Assembly (NCBI GenBank): GCA_009809945.1
Contig: WTPW01000715.1
Coordinates: forward strand, 220,862-284,861
Direction: 5' to 3'
DNA length: 64,000 nucleotides
Source of the DNA: Gigaspora margarita
Taxonomy: Eukaryota > Glomeromycota > Glomeromycetes > Diversisporales > Gigasporaceae
The position numbers were made by a program, and so were the translations under genes. Under the pieces are notes generated by a model. That model worked only from the letters and a program-made list of their open reading frames with translations. It ran no database searches and had not been told where the DNA came from. This document shows, piece by piece, positions 12,050 through 22,148 of the stretch; position 1 is the stretch's first letter, and every line of letters begins with the position of its first letter.

Positions 12050-12606
12050 TACATCTGGGTGTTTTCTTCTGCTATTCGAGCAACCTATACAGCTTTTTAG
12101 CATTGTGTAACATTCTTTACTTTCTCTTTATAACTGTCATCTTGACATGTTAATTACTTAAACAAATACATTAATCACACATTGACCTTAGCTTCTCATA
12201 TGACTATCATCCCGACATATTATAGAAGTGTTAGAATTCTGTACAAATAACTGTTGTCCTGACAAGTTAATTACTTAAACAAATACATTAGTTACACATT
12301 GACTCTAGCCTTCCCCATATGACTGCTGTTCTGACAGGTTATGGAGCTATCAGAATCTTGTACAAAAGACTATTGTCCCAATAGGTCAATTACTTAAACA
12401 AATACATTAGTCATATATTGACCCAAACTTCCCATATGACTGTCATTCCAATAGGTCAATTACTTAAACAAATACATTAGTTATACATTAACTCTAGCTT
12501 CCCATATGATTGTCATACTGACAAGCCACTTTTGCAAATTTATTGGGCAGGGATAGAGAGTCAATGTAACTAGACGAATGTTGGGTTTGCAGAAGAAAAA
12601 AGACTA
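12050..12606. mobile_element. Element C, copy 1, with expanded minisatellite
   Basis: Bounded by GTTTTCTTCTGC on the left and GCAGAAGAAAAAAGAC on the right. The core is a tandem array at 12128-12531 with the segment ACTTAAACAAATACATTAGT present four times, interleaved with CCCATATGACTGTCAT and TCTGTACAAATAACTGTTGT blocks (units about 65 and 115 bp). Copy 2 at 16088-17750 has the same borders but few units. Confidence 0.65.
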
Positions 12607-13399
12607 CATCACGAAATATTTTAAGTAGCTATATATCGATATATAATACATAATTATTTTATAGCGATTAAAATTAAACGTTATATATTGATTAACTTGT
12701 TATAAATCGATATATATCCATAATCAATAAATATCGTAATTAAAATATAAATCGTTATACATCTGCTAATCGATAGTTATCATATTTATTATGGCACGAA
12801 GCGCCACCTATCATATTTTGTTTTTTATTTTTTAAATTATAGTAGTAGTTTTAAAATGGTTCGAAACATTTCAAAAATATTTTAGAACTGTGAAACCAAG
12901 CGATCTGTAACCTGCATAATACCAAGCACGCATTGGACTATATTTGCGAAACCTTTTGAAATTTTGTATGATGTATCGATAAAATTTTGTATTACACGAT
13001 CAGATTAGATCTTTTGTTTATAAATTAGATCTTCTACATTGTTTTTTTTTTCGTTTCATTTTGTTTTTTTATTTTCATTTTGTTTTTTTTGTTTTCATTT
13101 TGTTTTTTGTTTTTGTTTTGTTTTTTTTTTNTTTAATTTTTTTAGAACACCAGCCCTTTGCAAAAAAACCAACAACTTTTCGGCACTATGCAAGTACACC
13201 AATATGACTTTACAAGCCAACTCAAACTTCTGACACTTTGCAAGAACTCTTCTAAATTTTCAAAAATGCTTCTTTAGAGAAATGATTTAGTAAGCACAAG
13301 TTTTCGCAAGTTTTCGCTTATTTATTTTCTCGTTTGATACTGTTTGTTTTTGTTTTTTTTTTTAATTTTTTTTATTAATTTTTTTATTCTAGTACTTTG
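12607..13399. other. AT- and T-rich DNA with short repeats
   Basis: Holds TCGATATAT repeats (12630-12780) and a T-rich tract (13035-13140, one N at 13131), then ACTTTGCAAG-type repeats (13145-13250) that recur at 14250-14350. The ORF at 13039-13233 translates mainly the T-rich tract and is not a credible gene. Confidence 0.55.
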
Positions 13400-13991
13400 G
13401 GGGCATGCCATTTATCATGTAATATTTTTTACATAATAGCCACCCCCATCCATGTATGGTGTGATCACCCTAGTCTAATTCTGATTGGTCAATATAACGA
13501 CTAATATTTATAATATATTATATAAATATATATAATATTAAATAACTCTTGATCTACTGGTCCGTTTTAGATGATTTTACTACCAAAATGTTCGTCTTAA
13601 TGATACGATTCTAACAAGCCCAAAATCATTAAAATCCAATCACAGAGTCACAAGATCGCTAAGGTTTTGTATTATTATATATATAAATTTTAATATATAT
13701 ATATATATATATATGTAAATGCAAAACCTTAACGAACTTGTGACCCTGTGATTGGATTTTAATGATTTTGAGCTTGTAGAATCGTCTCATTGAGACGAAC
13801 ATTTTGGTAGTAAAATCATCCAAAACGGACTAGTAGAAAAAAAGTTACTTAATATTAAATAATATATATATTATATATATATTATATACCATATATAATG
13901 TAATATATATGTTATATATATTATATATAGACGTGATCACCACCCCGACCCATGTATCCATGGTATAAATCATGTGATAAATGGCACGCCC
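13400..13991. mobile_element. Palindromic Harbinger-like element S, copy 2
   Basis: The left end GGGGCATGCCATTTATCATG and the complementary right end GGGCGTGCCATTTATCACATG are flanked by TTG (13397-13399 and 13992-13994). Long arms pair through TTTTACTACCAAAATGTTCG and CCAATCACAG segments around an (AT)n loop near 13700. Interruption of the surrounding ...AGTACTTTG/GTAAGTACAC... sequence confirms an insertion. Confidence 0.75.
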
Positions 13992-14379
13992 TTGTAAGTA
14001 CACGCTTCTTTAGAGAATAATTTAGTTAGGCGCAAGTATTCGCAAGTATTCTCAAGTTAACCTAGCATTTTACAAAACACAACTAGGTTTTGACAATTTC
14101 TGAATTTGAACTCTTACTTCAGAAAAATAGAGATTTGGGGCTTCATTTATTTTTTTTTATTAAGTTTGCTTGCATATTTTGTTTTTTAGTTGTTTTTTTT
14201 TTACTTATTTTTTTACTTTTATTTTACTTTATTTATTTCTGACTTTCTTCAGAACTTTGCAAGAAACAACCTGACTTTCTGGCACTTTACAAGAACACCA
14301 ACTCTAACTTCTCCGCTACTTTGCAAGAACCTACTAGATTCTCTGCAATTTCAAAAACTCCTACGCTTCTGAGAAATAG

Positions 14380-14846
14380 TTTTTTTTTACTTTTCTACTA
14401 TCTTTAGGAAGTAGCGAATATGAGCAAAGAGAAATAATAGTTAACTGAGGGTGAGGAAAATAAGTGTATCTGATATTATGTGGCAAAGTGCGAAAGTAGT
14501 TTAAATTATTACTATTTTTCGTTTTCATTTTTTTTTGTTATTTTTTTACTTCTCTACACTTTTTAGGACGTAGCGAATATAAGCAAATATAAGTCTGTAG
14601 AGCTAGTATTATGCGATGAAGAACAAAAGTAGTTTACAATATTACTATTTTTTTATTTTTGTTTTTTTATTTTTTTCTTCTCTACTATTTTTAGAAAGTA
14701 GCAAATATAAGCGAATATAATAGTTAAAACAAAGAAGAGAAATAATAGCTAACTGCAGTGTGAGGAAAATAAGTATATAGAGCTAATATTATGCGACAAA
14801 GTGCAAAAGTAGTTTAGAATATAGTTTTATTTTTTTTTGTTGTAAA
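14380..14846. repeat. Tandem repeat, ~140-bp units, three copies
   Basis: Units begin near 14380, 14535 and 14660. Each has a T-rich lead, TTCTCTAC, TTTTAG.AAGTAGC.AATAT, GTRTGAGGAAAATAAGT in two of them, and ATTATGYGAYRAAG..AAAAGTAGTTTA at the end. No coding signal was seen. Confidence 0.75.
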
Positions 14847-14860
14847 GAATGTATAATAAT

Positions 14861-15434
14861 ATAAGGTGAAAAGGGTTAATTTGGCGAATTTTGGTATCGC
14901 ATGATCTAATGATCAGAATTGAATAATTTTTATAACATTTAATTCGCCTCAATGAGGTGAATCGAATGGTACCAAGCTCGCCTGGTTCTGATCATGGGTC
15001 ACAAGATATTTTCGATTCTTTGTTATGGTTACACTTCATCAAAATACCTCTCAAGGATCCTTTTGGTGCAACATATAATCAAAGATATTTTGTGATCCAG
15101 TAATCAGAATCAGATAAACTTTATATTAATCAATTCATCTCATCAAGATGAATCGAATGGTATAAAAATTATCCAGTTCTGACCACTGGATTATATAAGA
15201 TACTATCAATTTGCCAAATTACCACTACCTCTTAAAATTTAAACTTTTTGATACAATGTATAATCCATTTAATGTCACTTTAAAGCAAGATGTTATACTA
15301 CTAATTTTTTTATAAAATAATTCTAAATCATATATAAAGTTTAATACAAAAAATAAAAAATTCTTTAATATTAAAATAAAAAAGTTTTTATATTAGTGAT
15401 GTTAACTTTGCCAAATTACCCCTTTCCACCTTAT
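14861..15434. mobile_element. MITE family T
   Basis: Inverted termini ATAAGGTGAAAAGGGTTAAT and (complement) ATAAGGTGGAAAGGGGTAAT extend into TTTGGC. They are bounded by TAT/ATA, consistent with a TA target. Inside are two diverged copies of a block with GATCAGAATTGAATAA, then CATTTAATTCGCCTC or similar, then ATGGTA. Confidence 0.8.
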
Positions 15435-15840
15435 AATAAATAAAATATATTTAATATAAAATATAATGTATAATAATAATAATAAATAAAAAAATATAAA
15501 ATTTTATATTAAAATGCAAAACCTTGTGAAAATATGCGAAAACCTGTAAAACATAGCAAAAACCTGTAAAACATTTAAAAATAAGTATAAAGTATAATAG
15601 TATTGATTGAATTATTATTCGTGATTTTAATCTGATTACTATCGATTATTACCGATTATTATCAATTACTAACTTAATCGCTAGTCCTCATCAGGGGGGA
15701 TTTTAATCGATTACTAGCCAATAACTGATAAAAATTGATAGTAATCCTGTACAAATTTTGGTGATGTATTTGATCTGCAAACCTCATCGCTTACTAATAT
15801 ACCTGTTCATTCATTACCTCATATTTACTCTCAGACTTTT

Positions 15841-15993
15841 CTATTTCTGAAAATTACTTCATACTTACCAAATATCGCTGATTAATCCTCTGATTGATCA
15901 TTAGATCGAGCATGATCAGACATGTCACATGTATAGCCTCGTGATGATTTGAGACAAATGCTGCTCGATACTTATGTATCGAGCAGCTTTTAT
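15841..15993. repeat. Hairpin-ended repeat CC, copy 2 (perfect stem)
   Basis: Contains TACTTACCAAATATCGC, TGATCATTAGATCGAGCATG and ATGTCACATG. It ends in a perfect hairpin at 15960-15987: a 12-bp stem GCTGCTCGATAC, a TTAT loop, then TTTT. It looks like a stem followed by a Pol III-type T run, but no promoter boxes were found. Confidence 0.8.
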
Positions 15994-16256
15994 TTTAACA
16001 TACAGTTTGCGCATTATCTCTGTACATATATACAGATATATGTAAAATGAAAATATACTTTGTTTTGTCTCTCATATCTGGTATAAGTTATGATGAAAAA
16101 CATATTGGTCTTTCTCCTGCTTTTTGAGCAGCTTGCGCAGTTTGCTAGCATTGCAATTCTTTTATATTTATACTTATTTACATTTTCTTTATTTGACTGT
16201 TATTCGCAGGTTATGAAAGCAAACTATATCATCTGTAATAGCTATTGTCCTGATAG

Positions 16257-17604
16257 TAGTGTTCTAAACTGATTAAAATTTTTCAGCTCGGCTAAGCCGT
16301 TAAAATTTTATTGGCTTAGCGGCTTAGCTATTTTTTTTATAAAATAAAAAATATTATTGATCAAAGTTATAATAATATATATAAATTTTTACGCAAAAAA
16401 ATATACAGAAAAATATAAAAAAAAGATCAAAGTTGATATATATATATTAGAATTTGACCAATACTTCATACAGCAGATGCATCAAACAGGCTTATTTAAT
16501 ATATATATATTTATTATTATTATTATTATTGTATTTTAGACCATCCTTAATCCTGATCTGTTTGACCCAGGTTATAATTTCTGACCCGTGACATCAGGTC
16601 AGAACACTAACTTATTAGGTATTTAACTTACTCAAAACAAGTATCAATCTTAGAACCGTGCAATTCATATTGTAAGCAGGCACATAAAAAACTAATAAAA
16701 ATGGCAAGTAAACATGATAAGAGTGTTATCAAGTAAAACCTGTAACACTTTTACGTACCTGTTGATGCTATTAGTTGGTACTATTAGAAATTGTATCCTG
16801 TAAGGCATAAACCATCAAATGTGTAAAAGCATTATATGCACCTATCATAACCGGTTTTAAACCTGCGAGTATAATCTTATTAATATCATGCGTCAAGCAC
16901 TTCATTTTCTTTACTAATGTTTTGCTAAATTAAGACCATATCTTTTACTAAATATATCTTGTGTGTAATCTAGAAAATGAATGAAAAAAACTGGTATAGT
17001 TAAATTTATAGTGATAAATCTTATTGACATATGGGGGTGAGTCAGTAGAAAAGGAACAAATTATTTTTATTAAAATTTTTTTAATTTCTAAATTTAAATA
17101 TCTTAACAACTTTTAATTAAATTTGCTAAAAATTTTTTTATTTTAATCTTAAAATTATATAGGATTAAAATAAAAAAAAATTATTAAATTTATTAAGATA
17201 TTTGTTAAGATATTTAAGTTTAAAGTCAAGAAAACTTTTACTTAGAAAAAATTTGTCCCTTTTCTACTGATTCACCCCTATATATACGTACTATGTATGA
17301 CTTATTTATTAACACTAATAACAATTAATAAGAAATACTAAAATAAAATTTTTGGATATAAAAGTTTTATATAATTTAAAGACATAAGGTTCAAAATTTA
17401 GATATGTAAAGATACAATTACATAATTTAAATATGATAAATTTAGCATAAATACCTGTATTTAATTTGACTGGTAAATAAATAATTAATTATGTTAAAAT
17501 ATTAATTTTTAATAATAACTTTATTAGCTGGCTAACAAGATTACTAGCTGGCTAAGTGGCTAAGCGGCTAGCTAAGTGGCTAGCCTAATCAGCTTGAAAC
17601 ACTA
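16257..17604. mobile_element. hAT-like element E (1.35 kb, non-autonomous)
   Basis: Starts TAGTGTTCTAAACTGATTA and, in complement from the right, TAGTGTTTCAAGCTGATTAG. A perfect 8-bp duplication CCTGATAG flanks it (16249-16256 and 17605-17612). Both ends carry GGCTTAGC/GGCTAAGC arrays as subterminal repeats (16290-16330 and 17525-17585). No transposase ORF is present; the small ORF at 16357-16539 is AT-rich. It carries a nested MITE at 17032-17280. Confidence 0.92.
17032..17280. mobile_element. MITE D nested in element E
   Basis: About 46-bp inverted termini TGGGGGTGAGTCAGTAGAAA / (complement) TAGGGGTGAATCAGTAGAAA, then GGRACAAATT. Both sides are flanked by TA (17030-17031 and 17281-17282). 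It is the youngest member of the C>E>D nest. TA target and size suggest Tc1/mariner-type mobilisation (inference). Confidence 0.87.
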
Positions 17605-17822
17605 CCTGATAGACCATAAACTCATGCCTCGGCCCTACCCTACATGACTGTTGTCCAACAAGTCATAGAGAAAATCTAACATTATTAGGAGTGGGTTGAT
17701 ATAACCAGAATGAAATTCGGGTTGCAGAAGAAACAAGGTTACTCTTCCTACATACCTTGTCATCATTACTAGATACTATGCTCAAATTATCTCATTCTAC
17801 CTAACTATAATCTAATCTCCCA

Positions 17823-17973
17823 TTACTTCATTATTTACAAATTACTTCATAATTACGCCATCTTGATTTTATCAAAACAATCAAATAATATAACTAGATC
17901 AGCATGTCACATGCTTAATCTGAACTAATTCAAGACAAAACTGCCTCAATACTTTCATATCAAGCAGTTTTAA
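17823..17973. repeat. Hairpin-ended repeat CC, copy 3
   Basis: Diverged copy of the 15841-15993 repeat. It keeps the AGATCAGCATGTCACATG block and the final stem in degraded form (ACTGCCTCAATAC against ATATCAAGCAGTTTT). Confidence 0.65.
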
Positions 17974-17998
17974 AAGTAGAATTGGCTTACTTATATTA

Positions 17999-18228
17999 TA
18001 GCTGATTTGAAAATTAATAGGCACTTGAAAAGTTTTCTTGTTTATAAATCTTTTGGTTTCATCTTATGAATTATCTAACTCTTCAGAAACCATGTTATAG
18101 TCTTTAAAACTTCAGTACAATAATTGTGTTGCGATTTTCAAAGAGTTAGATAATTCATAAAGACGAAACTGAAAGGTTTCAAAAACAAAAAGTTTGTTAA
18201 GTGTCCCACTAATTTTCAAATCAGCTAT
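17999..18228. mobile_element. MITE family Z (fold-back)
   Basis: Ends TAGCTGATTTGAAAATTA on both sides (complementary) at TA borders. The arms of about 100 bp share AGAGTTAGATAATTCATAA and an AAAC..TTTC region. The whole 230-bp sequence can form one hairpin. Confidence 0.8.
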
Positions 18229-18345
18229 AAAACAGACCAGATGTTTTTTTTAATGCAGGCCATATGATATGCTAATGCAGGCCAGATAATTTATATTAAA
18301 AATCTTGCATGGGATCATGTGCGAATTTCACGTGTTGCCTATTAC

Positions 18346-18400
18346 TAAGGCCATTTGAAGTTAATTTTTCAGTTAATATCACCCCCAATGATCCCTGGAT
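18346..18400. mobile_element. MITE family Q end fragment
   Basis: AAGGCCATTTGAAGTTAATT followed by TTTCAGTTAATATCACCCCC matches the left end of the full Q copy at 20625. The rest is missing. Confidence 0.6.
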
Positions 18401-18570
18401 AAATGAGTATATGAAAAAAATAAAAAAATAAAATATTATCATTATTTAGAAATCAAATTCAATATATAAATTTGATTTATTACTTTGTGCATGATATTGC
18501 TTGTATATATTAAGCATTTATAAAGTAGCTGACGTATGTATGTATGTACGTATATACATAGCTCTATATA

Positions 18571-18829
18571 TGGATTTTTACAGGGCTGTTCCCAAATTTC
18601 TGGGTCAGATGTGTTAGATCTAGATCAGTATTTAGCCCTACTTGTTAGTAGATTCTATAGCAAAATTATCAGCTGGGCATTTGTTACTTAATGAATGGCT
18701 ATAATTAATTATTAAAAATTTTTTATGATCTTGGGGCAAAATTGTCAAATCTGATCCAGCTGACCATGATTCTGATGCACCCCGATGTATCCTGACCTGG
18801 AATTTTGGGGACTCTCCTGTATGAGTTCT
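18571..18829. mobile_element. MITE family B
   Basis: Termini of about 45 bp: left ACAGGGCTGTTCCCAAATTT, right (complement) ACAGGAGAGTCCCCAAAATT, both followed by C.GGTCAG. It spans about 260 bp between CTATATAT flanks. The minus-strand ORF 18638-18844 lies wholly within it and is not a gene. Confidence 0.75.
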
Positions 18830-18835
18830 ATATAT

Positions 18836-18912
18836 GTAGGTCATCTAAAGTAGAGCAGAATCATGTGATAACTGAAATCAAATTAAGAATTTAATGATTT
18901 TTGGCATTATAT
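18836..18912. mobile_element. MITE family A fragment
   Basis: TCATCTAAAGTAGAGCAGAA followed by TCATGTGATAACTG matches the left end of family A (634-740). The element is truncated. Confidence 0.55.
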
Positions 18913-19033
18913 TACTATCTAAACCCTATAAAAGCTGTTTAAAGTTAAGTTTTCAGTTAACATCCCCCCAGTATCACCCCTCCCCTTCTTCTTTGATGTT
19001 TCTAGTAAAAATTAAAAAATAAAATACTGCATA

Positions 19034-19131
19034 GCCACGAAATAACATGATGGGTGTGGTTTCGAATTTTGGCCTAAATTAAGATTAATTCAGGTCAAAA
19101 CTCAAAATAACTCTGTGTGTTATTTCGTGGT
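19034..19131. mobile_element. MITE family R, best copy (~100 bp)
   Basis: Ends CCACGAAATAACA / TGTTATTTCGTGG are perfect inverted repeats, and the centre GGCCTAAATTAAG..TTAATTCAGGTC is also palindromic. Degraded copies lie at 9945-10036 and 27805-27912. Confidence 0.8.
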
Positions 19132-19637
19132 TAAAATAAAATAATTTAAAAATAAAAAATGAATTAAAAAAATACAAACATTATTTAAAATATATAAATA
19201 AATAAATAAATAAATAATAAAAAATAAAGCTAAAATTTTAATTTCTACTTGGCTGTCCTCTCATATATGTTTATTTCAGTTTGCAATAAAACAATTCAAG
19301 AAAAACTGCTGAATAAAGTGCTTCTGAAGTGTTTTTTGTTCAATTGTGAAGAGCTAGAAAACTAGTATTAATAAGAAGAAATATTTGAATAAACATTTAA
19401 CTTTTACAGAAATAACAATTACAAACCAATTATTCGAATTGTAACTTTTTTACATCATTCAATGAGAGACAAAATTTGCTCGACCAATAGAAACTTGGGA
19501 AACCCAAATTCTGATCTGTGATCACTGCATACATACTTTAAAATGATGCAAATCTGATCATTAGATCACAAGAATTTTGCCTGTAAAAATTGTACGTATG
19601 AAGTTCTTTTTATCTAATGAATACTTTTTATAATTAA

Positions 19638-20571
19638 GAGGAGTGCCATTTATCATCTGATTTTTTGCTACTAAGAGGCTACCCCCTACCCCCACCTGAT
19701 CATCAAATACTGCGATTTGATTGGCTAAAATTATTGAAATTTTAAAATTTTTAAACTTTAATATTAAATAACTCTTGAACCAGTGATCCCATTTTGGATG
19801 ATTTTACTACCAAAATGCTCGCCTCAATGAGACGATTCCAACGAGTGTAAAATCATCAAAATCCAATCACAGGATTCCAAGATCATTATAGATTTGTACT
19901 GCTTTAATTATATTATTTTTGTATATATTAAAAACTATTATTAAAGATCTTATAAACTTTAATATTATATAACTCTTGAACCAGTAATCCGATTTGGATT
20001 ATTTTACTACCAAAATGCTCGTCTCAATAAGACGATTCTAATGAACCTAAAATCATTAAATTCTGATCACGGGATCCAGAGATCGTTATAGATTTGTATT
20101 ATTTTTAATAGATTATATTAAAATAATAACGATCTCTGGATCTTATGATCAGAATTTAACGATTTTAGATTCATTAGAATCGTCTTATTGAGACGAGCAT
20201 TTTGGTAGTAAAATCGTCCAAATTGAATCACTGGTTCAAGAGTTATTTAATATTAAAGTTTATAAGATCTTTAATAATAATTTTTAATATATACGAAAAT
20301 AATATAATTAAAGCAATACAAATCTATAATGATCTTGGGATCCTGTGATTGGAATTTGATGATTTTAGGCTTGTTGGAATCGCTCATTGATCGAGCATTT
20401 TGGTAGTAAAATCATCCAAAACGGATCACTGGTTCAAGAGTTATTTAATATTAAAGTTTAAAAAATTTTAAAATTTTAATAATTTTAACCAATCAAAAGT
20501 TATCTGCTATTAGGACCTGATAATTTTCTTACCCCCCTACCCTAAAAATCAGATGATAAATGGCGCTCCCC
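19638..20571. mobile_element. 934-bp palindromic Harbinger-like element S, copy 1
   Basis: Ends GAGGAGTGCCATTTATCATC and (complement) GGGGAGCGCCATTTATCATC, flanked by TAATTAA on both sides (at minimum TAA, the PIF/Harbinger target). Two arms of about 460 bp are inverted around about 20105. Each arm holds two direct copies of a module with ACTCTTGAACCAGTGATCC, TTTTACTACCAAAATGCTCG and ACGATTC. No ORF was found. The empty site is visible in repeat W copy 1 near 10595-10610. Confidence 0.9.
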
Positions 20572-20624
20572 TAATTAATTATTTATTTATTTATTTTTGC
20601 ACCTTTCTTTATAAGTGGAATGTA

Positions 20625-20873
20625 ATTTTAAGACCGTTTGAAGTTAATTTTTCGGTTAACATCACCCCAGCTGAAGTCTTCCCCCGAAAAATGAACAGCT
20701 AATCAAAATGCTGGATGACTCTTGCCAGCCATCTGATTTACATCAACCAATGAAATTGCCCACCTTAGTTCATTTTTATATGTTCGTTTCATTTCTTCAT
20801 TTCATTTTACCCCCCTCCCATAAGTTCTGGAAAAGTGATGTTAACCGAAGAATCAACTTCAAACGGCCTAAAC
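20625..20873. mobile_element. MITE family Q, full copy
   Basis: Inverted termini of about 35 bp: GACCGTTTGAAGTTAATTTT and (complement) AGGCCGTTTGAAGTTGATTC, both then CGGTTAACATCAC. The interior is less AT-rich than the surroundings. A reverse copy at 63462-63660 aligns across most of its length (shared GTCATCCAGC, ATTGGTTG, ACATATAAAA). The ORF 20708-20896 is an artefact of this element. Confidence 0.85.
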
Positions 20874-20879
20874 ACACCT

Positions 20880-20935
20880 CACGCAAAGTTGAGTGATGTA
20901 ACCTTGCGTGAGTTGTGTGAATAAATGCTAAGGTT
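20880..20935. repeat. Short imperfect hairpin
   Basis: CACACCTCACGCAA and TTGCGTGAGTTGTGTG form a stem of about 15 bp around AGTTGAGTGATGTAACC. No associated gene was found. Confidence 0.5.
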
Positions 20936-21050
20936 ATCTCGCATGTGGTACATCTTTACCTAATGTTCCCCACTAAAAAATAATAAATTAAATTAAAATA
21001 TATACAAATATATACCATAAATCTGCGCTTTATTTTGGATAATGCGCGTT

Positions 21051-21375
21051 AAGGCCAGACCAATTTAATTCGGTAGTTTACATTACCCCTTCTCCTCAGA
21101 GCTCCCCTCTCCTCAGAGCTCCCCCTCCTCAGAGCTCCCCCCTCCTCAGAGCTCCCCCTCCTCAGAGCTCCTCCCTCCCTCATAGTAAAAAAAATTTAGA
21201 TAGATATATATAGGACTACGGAATATTTCGGAAAATTTTTATATAGTCCTGGAACAAATCGGAAAAAAATTTTTTTTTTGAAAAAAAATTTTTTATAATT
21301 TTACTATATGAACCACCCCTCCCTCTTTTGTGAGAAGGATGTAATGTAAACCACCGAATTAAATTGGTCTGGCCT
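21051..21375. mobile_element. MITE family X
   Basis: Nearly perfect 35-40 bp inverted termini, AGGCCAGACCAATTTAATTC then GGTAGTTTACATTAC, with the complement at 21335-21375. The layout resembles family Q (AGGCC...TTAATT..TCGGT..T.ACATYAC), so X and Q may be related. It carries a GC-rich minisatellite inside. Confidence 0.87.
21090..21180. repeat. CTCCTCAGAGCTCCCC minisatellite, 5 units
   Basis: Five direct copies of a 16-18 bp unit, CTCCTCAGAGCTCCCC, inside MITE X. The strong C/T strand asymmetry stands out in this AT-rich region. Confidence 0.9.
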
Positions 21376-22148
21376 GATTAGAGTACGCGCATTGGTGTCG
21401 TTTCGAGGGAAAATTTAATTTTTTAATAAACCTGTTTTTCCAAATAATGACTATTTACATAATATATAAGTAGCTGTGCAAAGAGAAAACCAGTGCTTAA
21501 ATCACAGATACTGTGTATATGGTGTGCTCGTTATTTAGGGAGTGCATGGGAGTTATTTTGAAGACTCGAATTCTATTTAGGGTGCAATTTTCTAAGTAAC
21601 GTCTATACCCATTATTTCGTAAAAATACAGTACACATATATAATTAATAAAAATCTATATTTTCGCAAAAAAAAAGAAAAAAACTATAAATTATTATCGA
21701 GGCTTTTTATTTGTATTTAATTATGAGGTTGTTTATTGTCTTTCACCAGTTTTATCAACTTTTGTCAGTTTCGTCACCTTTTGCCATTTGAGATTTTAGT
21801 TGACGAAAGACGAAACTAGGTTTCGCGTTTTCTAGTCTAAAAACTATAAGCACAAACACGCTTAGCTCAAGCTCAAATAACATAAAATAAAATAAAAATT
21901 TTCCTCACAAATAAAATACACAATTTCATATATCAGTAAATAAAATCAAAAATAATCTAAATAAGATGAAAAATAAATATCAAACAAAATCATATAGACA
22001 TTAATAAATAATTTACTTTGATTTATTAATTATCACAATTACTTTTGTTAATTTAATGTGCCACAACGCAAAATAACATTACAAGATATACATTTCAAGA
22101 AGTACAATTTAATAAACAATTGAAATCTATAAGGTAAAACTATCGGGT
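21376..22148. other. Spacer downstream of the protease pseudogene
   Basis: About 770 bp with no supported gene. It has one locally repetitive patch (21740-21830, TTTCGTC/GACGAAA repeats). Confidence 0.5.

Larger units (their letters stand above)
16088..17750. mobile_element. Element C, copy 2, split by element E
   Basis: Left border TTGGTCTTTCTCCTGC and right border GCAGAAGAAACAAGG match copy 1 at 12050-12606, including the GACTGTTATTC/GACTGTTGTCC pieces. It is interrupted at 16257-17604 by element E; removing E and one duplication restores continuity. Confidence 0.65.
19010..20625. repeat. Large dispersed repeat W, copy 2 (occupied site)
   Basis: Same order of blocks as 9905-10660 but interrupted at 19638-20571 by palindrome S. 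It also contains the small MITE R (19034-19131). Confidence 0.75.

Noticed and set aside
12128..12531. CRISPR-like array
   Set aside because: Units are long and contiguous with diverged copies and no unique spacers, and the context is eukaryotic; it is a minisatellite.
13039..13233. Phe-rich ORF
   Set aside because: It translates a T-rich low-complexity tract with an N; no initiation context or homologue suggested.
15960..15991. Helitron 3' end (hairpin near the end)
   Set aside because: No CTRR follows the hairpin and no TC start was found at a consistent place.
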